From: a virus
Direction: 5' to 3' (one strand)
DNA: 30,548 nt
Virus record (IMG/VR): IMGVR_UViG_3300010151_003197
Location: 1-30,548 of that record
Positions 8,901 to 19,200 of this stretch are shown here, piece by piece. The notes beneath the pieces were generated by a model. It searched no databases. It saw only the letters and a program-made list of their open reading frames with translations, and was not told where the DNA came from. Every line of letters begins with the position of its first letter. Position 1 is the first letter of the stretch. Made by a program: the position numbers and the translations under genes.

Positions 8901-10201
8901 ATAGTAGGATGGATAGTGAGCCAGATGGGGCGAGGGATATTCTTTTCGAGGGTGACCTTATACCGGGAACACGAGCAGCTCAGGCTTTAAGTATGTTCAA
9001 TAAGTACGGGATTGCTATAGCTGCCCCTACTTATCAGGGTGCGGGTTGGTTCTGGGGTGTCACTTCAGCAAAGAAGGAAGTAAAACAAAAAGCACTAGAT
9101 GAGTATAAAATGTTATATGATGCAGGTCTTATTAATGGAGATTACCACGAAGCCTTAAGAACATCTCACGGTCACTTGCCGCATAATATTGAAGAATGGA
9201 CAGTTGAGGATATAGGAGATATATTGGAGTCGGATTATGAGTACATGCTAAACAATACATTGGATGGAGTCCGTAGATTATATAATTCTCCTGAGGGTAG
9301 GAATGCAATTAATGTTATGAAAACGTTAATGGGTGGAAGAGCTGATCTTAAAACCATACTACATGGAAGACGGCTTCTTACCCCAGATCATCTGGGAGGT
9401 GAAAGAGTGATACATGTAGGCAACAATGTCGATCATAAAGTTCCTTATGCGGATGGGCTGAGGGATGCTTTTGAAAGGAATAAACATCTATCATCATTTA
9501 ATAATATGGATACTCCATGGTCTTTAATTCCTAACAAGGTAGATGCTAAGGAAAGAGCTAGAAGGCACGGCGAACTTACTACTGTTATGGAAGTATTAGA
9601 CTATGCAACCCCCGAAGATAGGAAGACTGAAGTAGAAGGAACAATGCGGCTTCTTCAGGGTTCAGATATCATGAGAGACTTAAAACAATCTGGGGTTACT
9701 CCTACTGCTATGAAGAACATTATGGCACAAATTATGAGTGATGTAGTAGTCCTCTCTAAAGAAGATCCAGAAACTTTTGAGGCTATGAGGAAGATGGATA
9801 GAGGTCGCTTATTGATCAACGCAATTCATAGGTTAACTAAGTCAGGAGAATATCCCAAGTTAACGGAAGTACGAGGGTTCCAGTTTAAAACACCAGCAGG
9901 TGCGATGATGTTTACACCTAGTGATAGACTAAAAAAGTATGGTTTGATAGATGTTGTCTATGTGGCTGAACCGCAGTATGTAGAAGTTACCAGTAATAGA
10001 CCAGCTACAGATGCGAGAGTTTTATTTAAGGTAGTAACAAGAAGTACAGGAGGAGAAGGAAGAGATATAGGATTAACTATAGGACACCTGCCTCTTGCGT
10101 GGACTCAGAGGGTAAGGGAGCCTAAACCTGTTAACCCAAAAGAGGATTGGACTGCATTGCAACACGCAGCCAGTCCTAACCTCAAGGGAATGTTTAAGTG
10201 A
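5921..10201 (+). CDS. Large internal virion protein, 1426 aa
   Basis: The start overlaps the previous stop (TGATG) with AGAGGAGC about 9 nt upstream. I cannot assign a domain with confidence. The chain is acidic and mostly helical, with hydrophobic patches such as PALASALTNMS-like stretches near residues 320-360 but no clear transmembrane segment. Near its N-terminus it has a perfect 14-residue tandem duplication (NPWAQPTNIDRDTY twice). By position (after a gp14-like gene, before a giant gene) and size it is the best candidate for the T7 gp15/gp16 role, proteins that are ejected and extend the tail into the cell. The lytic transglycosylase motif of T7 gp16 was not found. Ends 54 nt before the giant gene. 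Confidence 0.8.
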   Translation: MSISNLDYFLDNYNSLSDPESLSSRAGKSVQEAFLAAMTSFNPHGGPHDPQLMFQGDNELIEGLNPWAQPTNIDRDTYNPWAQPTNIDRDTYEAEVFKSNLFRATQATSRETLLGNINEHNNYSAKATPFDQDKLVESPLEGMSEFYNSIASFYTKQAPEFALDIGGQIPSHSLFIGGNYLDVNEGGELINIDHKMFGPPEDMVDMSFEAGESLHFLSSLEDTFFPMTAWKILEVDDLIPLNRLNPDEVRTEVEKLLKMSLPREHTIVTDELFDEILWGTEYGNDTLLKQVYKDPGILDKLGGAFDKLIRGFTEDIPNALGEFFTRAPGAIGEGLQRATMEGLPAMASALTNMSTALEEGVEETTGSKVTLADKATGINRMAYLIAKVSQDFGDWWDQSAIGKIVNKVASVPRKLDEGFERFNREHASRSGHPIQGSAIITHLSDRPVVDFTITPESVEFSMSEGISSYFGAAQDWWQDLLDSTEGAQELFDIFNEGRSNAKEGLEFIFQNGIIPSAVMAMGDQVIEMMNTGDQEDSITTSFRKAVTSLSNVSTLFSGIQYPWLSPMSYASTSVQDASSELYGSDLVGERVAGLNDAANKGATLDIVGSGRHWRFEENMRRFMNHSLKNQNFKTYADAKTFMYDVISNPDKHSITEQIAYLTIWNEGFDGLKGFLDSGTKDNATQTHEGLVKDHFIAMMSGQQIFAGKAGTSPFDFIWDLGNNAQNLKIYQTPSGQVMWDQMRNWMQGLYEDEYRSLTNLPDSAEIPPWRVLPSEPHTAGQGYQYLFDDLEKDTVQQTATIMTLAKLDAMGGFVDDKGNPVRNAILDRIGSQVKAGLNAIDITNIEEKVRNDRGDELLPAFTALTTMYKLLDRRGTTEGYEQRLSLLSNSLGFTRQSLNVMEVATDYLQNTQPTFNPWAIALRGDVDKIEHMADMLRDAESGTRNVFVGLSSILHGEVDLPEISPRNVLAMNDMMAPDYAFIGLDGPEQAEEYHSRMDSEPDGARDILFEGDLIPGTRAAQALSMFNKYGIAIAAPTYQGAGWFWGVTSAKKEVKQKALDEYKMLYDAGLINGDYHEALRTSHGHLPHNIEEWTVEDIGDILESDYEYMLNNTLDGVRRLYNSPEGRNAINVMKTLMGGRADLKTILHGRRLLTPDHLGGERVIHVGNNVDHKVPYADGLRDAFERNKHLSSFNNMDTPWSLIPNKVDAKERARRHGELTTVMEVLDYATPEDRKTEVEGTMRLLQGSDIMRDLKQSGVTPTAMKNIMAQIMSDVVVLSKEDPETFEAMRKMDRGRLLINAIHRLTKSGEYPKLTEVRGFQFKTPAGAMMFTPSDRLKKYGLIDVVYVAEPQYVEVTSNRPATDARVLFKVVTRSTGGEGRDIGLTIGHLPLAWTQRVREPKPVNPKEDWTALQHAASPNLKGMFK
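6113..6196 (+). repeat. Perfect 42-nt tandem duplication
   Basis: Positions 6113-6154 and 6155-6196 are identical, adding 14 residues in frame. Each copy contains a short perfect inverted repeat, GTGGGC-ACA-GCCCAC (6118-6132 and 6160-6174), which could promote slippage. Confidence 0.97.
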
Positions 10202-10255
10202 CAAAGGTACAGATTGCAATAATGATTATTTCTTTCAAAATACAGGAGTTTCTAA

Positions 10256-13200
10256 ATGGCAGTTGATTTTTCAAATACCCAGTTCGATTATACCCCAGAT
10301 CTTTTAGATATTGCGCAGTCAACAGCAGAAGAACGCGCAAGACTAATGGAGACATGGGCGGGATATGATTGGGGAACAGAACATGTTCGTAGTCTTGATG
10401 CTGGGTATTTAACCAATAAAGGAATAGAGAATAAAGCCAAGGATCGTTTTACTGGTTTTCTTAATATTGATAGAGCAATGAGTGAGCAGATGTCTAGAGA
10501 CTATACCGGTGGTATGTTCTCTGATAATATAGCTAATAAGCAAGACATCGGTAACGATCTTTCTTATCTCCTCCAGTTTGATGGTGGTGGGATGCTTGAT
10601 GTGGGATCTGCTGCTCGTAGTAGAATTGAGGAAGCTGGGAACTTCACTAGATGGAATGCCGCCGCACCCTTTGTTTCTGGTGGTAGTGCTTCATCTATAC
10701 CGGTTATGAACTCTTTTGCTGATGGTGTTGAAGATCTTTTAAATACCAAGTATGATGCACCTTGGGATACTAGTAAGGCATTGAAAGAGTTTAAGGAAAA
10801 GGATTTTGATAACTATCAATTCTTTTCTGATAGATTTGGTGGAGAAGCAGCACTAGCTGATATTGTAAAAGAAGCTAGGAATCCTTATGACTTCTTCCAC
10901 AAGATATCAAACACATCACGACAAATGTCTATTACTAAGTCATATGAGGATTGGCATAAGAAATCTACCAATCTTGACGAGTGGGGGATGTTTGTTAAGA
11001 ATCTTACTATCAACGGTATTATAAACGATCCGGACCTCATCGCAAGCATGGCTATATCCTTAGGTCTAACCTTAACCGGTATTGGTGCTACTGCTGGTGC
11101 TGCTTTGACCGCCGCTGTACTTACTGCTAAGACAGCTAAGCAGGCTTTGAGAATGAAAAGAATGATGGCTGCACTTCGTAGAATGGAAATGAGCCGATCT
11201 ATTACGGGCAAGGCTGGTCTTAGTGAACACATGCTCCAAGCTGGTAGATTCTTTAGAGGGTCAGTTAACTGGTTACCAGAACGCATTGGTCCCCACCTTC
11301 TTGCTAAAGGATTAAAGAAAGTTGGGGCACCTGATTGGCGAAAGCAACCTTGGATAATTAGATTTCCCGGTAATAGAGTTGCTGATATGGCAGAAGGCTT
11401 AATCACCGGCTCTCTTGCGGAAATTGGGAACCAGTATAGAAAACAAAACATGGGACTACAAGACAGCTTTGATTGGGGTAGGGTAGGAGCTGAAGGTGTA
11501 CTTGAAGCTTTACTCTCACCTATTATTAACCCTGTTGTTGGTACAGGTATGGGATTAGCTGGTACAACTGTTGCTTTGCCTGCTAAGGCGTGGTATAACA
11601 TTAAGGGAAAAGAAACTAATGGGTGGATCAATAATACCGTTAAGTTCTGGGGCAAGATTGCCGATCCTGATTATATTAAAAACACATTAGACATTACTAG
11701 GAAGCGTGGAAACCTCAATAGAACTATAAACAGAGTTCTAAACCAGTCTCCTATTGATGGCCTCTCGTCCGCTTCACAAGTTAGTTTAGATCTTGATAGG
11801 TCAACTCTCTTAGATAGTGAAGGCGGACACAGTGGGGTAGCTGTTGATCGCCTTAGTCTCGGCCTCTCTTCTGTTAAACATTTGTCTGGTCTCAGCGATA
11901 CAGACTTCTATAGCTTGATGCAGGAATCTGTCAATGAGGTACTGGATATTCATGGGGAGCATTCTTTATCCCCGTCCCAGTTTATGGAAAGTACACTTTC
12001 ATTACTTGAAAGTAACTATGCTACAAAGATGAAGAGTCCTCTAGGCAGTAACGTTAAGAATGTACTTAACAAAATGCGGGGGTGGAATAAACATATTGAT
12101 GATATGCATATTGCTGCTGCCGAAGAGTCTGCTAGAACTGGAACAAATATTACAGCAGCTCAATATGTAGCAAATGCTAAGAGAGATAAGAAGTGGAGTC
12201 GTTTGATTCCACCGGATATCTTAAAAGCTGCTGAAGCATCTCAGAAGATCACCGATGAAAAAGGAATTGAAGTCAAGTGGGAAGACGCTAGCGAAAGACA
12301 GAAGTTTGACGCTGCTCTTCAACACGAATATGACGTTATGACCAAACGAAATGAAAAGGGTGAAAGTAGTAGAAAGGTAGTAGAAGAAGCTCGTCAAGAA
12401 ATTGAGGCTGCTGGTGGGAATACTGGAGAGGCTCTTGGGGACAATGTATCTACCGATGAGAATCTTGCAGCAGTTATTGATAAGCAAGAAGAACTAAGGC
12501 GTCTAGAAGAGCAGTTCAATAAGGAACAGCAAGAAACACAGGACGAGCAAACCGAAACTGTTGTAGAACTAAAAGAAGTCTTAGGCCAGATAACCCAGAT
12601 CAGGCGAACGAAAGGACCGGATGCTGTGTCTGCTAAGCTGCTAGCGGAGAAGAACAGACTCGGGAATGCTCGTAAGATGAAGAGAGAGAAGATCAAAGAT
12701 TATAAGAAAGCAAGGCAGCGGTTTAAGGATTTAATTGAGAAACTAGATATAGAGATCGAGTCTTTTAAAACCACCTTAATACACGACCAAGCTCTTGCCG
12801 CTTTAGCAGATGATTTGATTGCCGTTCGTAAAAGTGTTATTGATTCCTATAATGGTGTACAAGAAGCAGGAGGCGAACTAGCTGATATTCTTGGAAGTTC
12901 AAGGATGATAGGTGTAATCCACGCATTCAAAGCTAATCCCTTCCTTAAAATAGATGAGGAAACCGGGAAACCAGACCACAGTAAAGAGGCTGCGTTTGAT
13001 AAAACAATCGAGTTGAGACAAGCTCAGGAGTGGGAAGCAGGTAATGCTGGTCTAGAGGTATTGCTTGAGACTGTGCTTGAAATACAAAACCACCCAATAC
13101 TTGGAAGTATTATTAATCCAAACACAATAGCTGCGATTATAGCTGAAATTAAAAAGATCCAAGATGGTGATCCAACCCAGAAAATACAAAAGACATTCTT

Positions 13201-16200
13201 TACGGGTCTTGTAAAACAGTTTGATAAGCTGGTTGCTCAAGTAGAGAAAGGTGTTAAGAATACTGAGATCTATGAAACAAATACTGCAAACGTAAAGAAG
13301 TATGAAACTCAACACAGAAACTACAAGAGGGCACTTGCTAAACTTTCTGAGGAGAAGGCTAGGCAATCTGCGGTTGTTTCATTCAATTCGCTAGTAACTC
13401 ATAGAGCTGTCATTGATGCTGGGACGCATGCGACCTACCATCTTGAAATTATTATCAAGGGTGTAGAAACACACCTAAATAATTTAGAAGCTAAGAAGGA
13501 AACTCATATACAGTTAAAGGAATTCCTTAGTATGCTTCCTGATATTTCTAAATATAAACAGGATAGACAGGCAGAGATCAATGCCATGGATCCAGCAGAG
13601 AGAGCTAAAAAGTATAATACTCATATAACACTAGGTAAAGCAAAGTCTGTTCTAGGAATAGAAAAGCAGAAGATCGAAAAGTATCTTAAGAATAATCAAT
13701 TAGGAACTTTGAGAGGGTGGGTTGCTCCAGCAACTATGGCTCAAGCTATTCGAAAGAATATAGGAGAGCTATTAGATACCGATTTAGATAACCTACCACT
13801 TACCAACTGGGATAACCTCCTTAACAATAGTAATCCCGGTGAGGCTTTACAGAAGGTAAAGCGTAGTATTGATAAAGATGCTGAAGCTTGGAGTGAGTGG
13901 GCTGTCCGTCTTAAAGAACTAGGAAGAACATTGGCAGTCGATACCGATGGAACAATCCATGCGGCACGTTTGTATGCTGCTATGCCAGATCACTTCTGGA
14001 AGCTAGGACTGGCACCCTTTGTATTATTCGAGCACGCTCTATCAGATGCGGGCCTTGCTATGGAAATAGGTGAACGTCATACCAATGCTGCTGCACTGCG
14101 ATACAATCTTGAGACAGTATTAGATATTGTAGACCAACATAGAGGTAAAGTCTATAGAGCTTTAGAAGGTTGGAAGGCTGAAACATTAGATCGTGTTATT
14201 GCAGGAATAGATGAGAGTGTTAGGAATGATGCTAAGCCAGACTCTATCTCTAACTTAGAATTAGCTTATGAATTTCTTAGGGGATTAGAAGAGGCTTCTC
14301 GTGACTGGAATAAACAAATGCATACCGAGGTGGGATATGTCCTTCGAGTTGATGAGGAAACTGGCTTCTACAACGAGGGTGATGTAACTCGTGATCGCTC
14401 TGCATATGAACTAGAAGCACAGAAGGCGATGAAGGAAAGGCTTAATCAACACTTGTTCTATAATGAAGAGCCGGGTAGAGAATCAAGAAAGGCTGTGAGA
14501 GAACATCGAGCAAGAAGAATCCATGAGAAGCTTGGTCTTGATTATGTAGCAGCAGAGCCAATCAATGTGGATAAGATCTATCGACACATTATGAACAATC
14601 TCGATCAGCTGGCAGACGAAACAGATTCTGGAGTAGTTACCGTAGCTTCCTTTGGCAATGGTGAGATTGACTGGACACCTGCTACACTTGCAGGTAGAGC
14701 TATTGTAGATTACTTTGCATTCGACAAGATCACAATCCAAGCAGATAAGGCTGTAGCAGAGGATAGTGGTCTCCTCGGTACAGAAGATGATGGAACAGTA
14801 GGTGATAATCCGGAGCATGTTACAGCCCCCGGACGGCTTAACCATGCTGCACCATATGGATCTTGGGATCTTAAGAGACTTACCATGCGTTGGCAAACTG
14901 ACCAACGAATGAAAGAAGTACTCAGCAATATCGAATGGGATAAAGACAACAATAGACCTAAAGTAAACTGGTCCCCGAAGCAGCGAGAAGCTGCCCGTAA
15001 ATGGAGAGAGCAGTTCTTAAAAGAAGGAACGCCAGATCCCTCAGAAGAAGCAACAAGAGTTATGCTATTCCCAAGATGGGTAGGTGGTAAGTTAGAGCAA
15101 GGTCTCCTCAGTAGAGACAAGGCTATTGACTTGGCAATGCACTTTATGATGGATCTTCCAAACCTCGCCAAGATGTTTGTCCAAGACAGTCTAACTGCTG
15201 CCCGAGGTGCTCAGGTAAGATTCAATAGACAATACGCAGACAAACTAAACATTCCATTCATGAGTCCGGGTAGTGAAGTCTTAGTACCCTTTGGCTATGC
15301 TGGTGATATTATCGCCCAAGCCTTTGCCTCTGAGGCTATGGCTGAGTCAGCTGTAGCAATAATAGAACGAACAGCACGAGATACTACTGAGTGGATGACT
15401 AGTAAGTTTGGTCTTACAGTTGACCAGTTAAATGAAATTAGAATCAAAGGTGAAATAACTGTGGATGGTAAGACTACTACCGCAGCTAAGATTAACAAAG
15501 AACTCTTTGATAGAACTAACTACTATGATAGACTGAACAGTGGTATCCACGAAGGGCATCTTAATGCTTTAGCCGCTGCTAAGACTGATGGTAAAGCAAC
15601 ATGGAAAAAAATAAAGGGTACTCCACTCGGTAATACTAAGATTACAATGCTTAATGAAGACGGGACTGAGTACAATACTACTTTGTATGAGTCCCTTACT
15701 AAGCATGGCCTTATACCTACTATTCTTAATTCTAAAGCATCTCCTATTTCTGAGGCAGACTTCTATATCAAAGGAGCTGTAGCCACAGCAGAGGCTATAG
15801 CAGCTAATCCAAATGCTGATGTTGCTCAACGTATCGGTAAGATGAGGGGTGCGTTTGAATTAATGACTCAATACGGAATCGAAGACGGTAGAATGTGGGA
15901 TGATTTACTGGAAGAAAGAGCTGAGCCTATTAATAAAATAACAGGTAAAAAAGTCTCTGAGGAACAGTGGGCTAAGGATGAACCTATTCTCGCTGCTCTT
16001 AGAGCTGTCTTTAAAGTTCCGGTTATGAGAAGAATGTACAAGGGTGGCCCTAAAAACTATAGAAAGGAATTTATCACAGATACTACTGGTAAGGGAGCTC
16101 AGGCTTTAAGAAAACTTCAAACACCAATGGGTATAGAAATTGAAAAAGATAATATTGTTGCCTTAGGTGAGTTGCTTTATAATAGACAAGGGTTTAATAA

Positions 16201-19200
16201 TCAGGTATTGCTTGATCAAGTTATTGCTACTGATGCAACCATGTCAAATCTAATGACGGAATTTGTAGGCATTGACCGAACAAGCGAATTCCAAGCTGAA
16301 GGTATGATAGACTTAGTTAATAAGTACGAACGTCAACAGCAAGTTGCTCGTGAGATCAAACAAGATAAGCCGGGTGTAGAGAGAAAGCTCGCTGATATTG
16401 TTATTACAGATAAAGATGGAGAAGCCACTACTACAGAGTTTGTTGCTCAAGAACCAGCAGCTAAGGAAGAAATAAAAGGTTCCGACAGAACTGTTGATCA
16501 AAGTGTGTACAACTTATCTGACTTAGAAAAAACCATTGAGGATCGCCTTAAGACTATTGCTACTTATGAAAATAAGTCTCTTGAAGAAGTTAAGAAGACA
16601 TATCACAAAAAGCTTGAGAAGGCTAAGAAGTTAATCAAAGAGTGGAATGAAGATGGTAATCTAGATATGAACGACCAGCGGTGGAACGAGCTAGATAAGA
16701 TCTTCTTGCCAGATAGCGACCTCAACCACAAAGAGCTTGCTTACTTCCGTGGTATTAATATGATGACAGCCTCTCACTTTAAGATTAATTTGAAACGAGC
16801 TGAAGCAGTGGCTGAGGTCTTTGGTATTAAAGACTTTAGTGCTGAAGAATTGTCTGGTCTCCAGAACGTCTTCCTCTACGGAAGGATTGGTCCTACCGCA
16901 GATCATCACCGTGGTCTTGCTGTTGGTGGACACATTCCTAACCATACTGCCACATCATTTAGCCGAGTCGCTACACTACCCAGCCCAGTAGGTAAAGGTA
17001 AAAATAAAGCAGAGTACGATAGTTTCTTGCACTTCATGGAGCAGAAGAGAGACCTTATAGAAGGAAACCCTGTAGAATTCTTTGCTGCCTTGGAAGAATA
17101 CTTAAGTACTAAAGATAATGTAGCCAGCCTAGGAATGTTAGATGGCTATGATAATCCTTATCAGAACATGAGCAGAGAAGAAGCAAAGCAGCATCTGTCC
17201 GATCTAATGGATATAAATGAAATGCTCTGGTACTCCCAGTTTGATACTCTGCCCAAGGAAGTCTTCCCTCAATATACAGCTGAAGCTGATAAAAAGCAAA
17301 TGCTTAAAGATATAATGGTAGCTTGGCATGATGCTTCTAAAGAAAGACATCGAACCTTCGCTGATCAGAAGGCTCATGAAGAGATGCTTGCTGACGGGAA
17401 TCACGATACAATGCTAGAGTTCATCGGTAAGAACTTTGGGTTTATCTCTGAAGCAATGGCTAGAAAACATGAGGGAGGATTAAGCAGATTTAACTTAAGA
17501 GAATTTGATAATGCTCTTGATGACGAAGGAAGTATGTTGCCTCTTAGAACAGCAGAACAACAAGGCTTCATGTTTAATCGTCCTCTCCACAAGAAGGTTT
17601 CTTTCTTTAATAAGGGTGTACATCGGATTCACCGCCGTATGATTAAGGATAAGATCGAGAAGAGAATTGGATACCTCGATAACTTTAGACGAGAGAACGC
17701 TACTGAGGATAACCCAATCCTAGGTGGTATCAGAAACGAGCACGAAGCATTTGGATACCATGCTCCTTGGAAACAAGAGACACTGCCTTCAGCAGAAGCT
17801 ACTGCCTCAGATTTCTGGGGTATCTACAGAGATGATCCTAACATGGCGAGAGGTTGGAGAGCTGCGGAGATCCATCAGATTGCTTATAACTATGCTAGGA
17901 ATCATGGACACATGGAACTTCTAGAAGAGAACCCAACTCTTATTCCATACTTCTTTATTGTAGCAGAGGTACAGAAACTACAGAGAGAAGCTATCCTGTT
18001 CTCTCGTGAGGGATGGCGACCTAGGAACATCACAGAAGAAACAGCGAAAGAGAATCCTGACCGCAAACGTGGATGGTACGTCATATCTAGAAACAAGTGG
18101 CTGGCAGAACTTAGTAACCTTACGAGAATATCTCGAAACGTGAGGCATAAAGTTCGGGATAGGTTAACTATCTTTAAAGACGCAAACCAATTAGCTGTGG
18201 CTGGGAAGATTGATGAGGCGATGGCATCTCTTGAAGCTTTAACTAAGATCTATAATCCAGAGACAGGATCTGGTGTTCTATTGATGCCGACAGATATCCA
18301 TAAAGAGCTTACAGTATATGGAGAAATGGGAGCCGCTGCCAAAGAGAACTTAGCTATCAGTGTGAATGGTGAGATCGATGGGACAATAGAATTTTCGGAT
18401 CTCGTTAGAGAATCTGGGATATACCATTCCACAGACTTTATGCGGTTTGTCTTGGGTGAGGTCTACATAGAAACAGTATCGAAATACCTAAAGAACTGGA
18501 ACAGTGGTAACACAGATCTAGATGATGGGTATAAGTTGATGGCTAACAACCCCAACCTTTGGGAACTTGGGATTCTTCCAGCAGATAAGGTTCGTATAAT
18601 GGAAAAAGCCTTAGATGAGATTGTAACTACAGAACAATGGGAAATTGATTTAACACCAGAGAAGATATTATCTCAAGATGAAGATGGTAAGATGCTCCAC
18701 AAGCTTAATACTCTTTTAGGTAATGAAGTAGAAGTAACCTCAGTTGTTGGCGGTAAAAAAGTAACCATGGTTCAACGTAACGCTTTAGCACGAGCACTTG
18801 GTGGTATTCTTGTTCGTACTCCTTCTGAAATTAAAGGTAATCTTAAGATCGCTCTGACGAAGCAATCCGCACTAATGTTGTTTGCTACTATACAAAATAG
18901 TCAAACTCATGTTGATCTTGAGAATGCTTCGAGAACTAATAAGGCTATTAGAACTAAGTGGGATGAGACTACCGGCAAGATGGTTTATGCTGAGCCTCAG
19001 TCTCGAAGAATGAAGAGAGCTCTCGGCTTTAGTATGCAGCCTCAGATTGATAGAGCTATCTTAGATAGTGAAGCATTGATGCTGGTTATCTCAGAAGCTG
19101 AGAATAGAATGCCAGCTGGAAAGCATAAGAGATATCTGGTAAAGGATAAGAAAGAAGTTGCAGGTCAGCCTATGACGCTCCTTGACTTGCACTCCTATGC

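Noticed and set aside
5921-10201. Lytic transglycosylase domain expected for a T7 gp16 equivalent
   Set aside because: No convincing catalytic Glu context was found in the 1426-aa protein.
10885-11655. 256-aa frame on the - strand inside the giant gene
   Set aside because: It lies wholly within a strongly supported coding frame; it is a shadow rich in Ser/Pro/Leu, as antisense frames often are.
13940-13954. DTDGT phrase resembling a HAD phosphatase motif in the giant protein
   Set aside because: The other HAD motifs are not seen in the following ~200 residues; likely chance.
16860-17000. Possible ADP-ribosyltransferase signature (YGR...GG...TSFS) in the giant protein
   Set aside because: The expected E-x-E element is missing downstream and the spacing is poor; too weak to claim.
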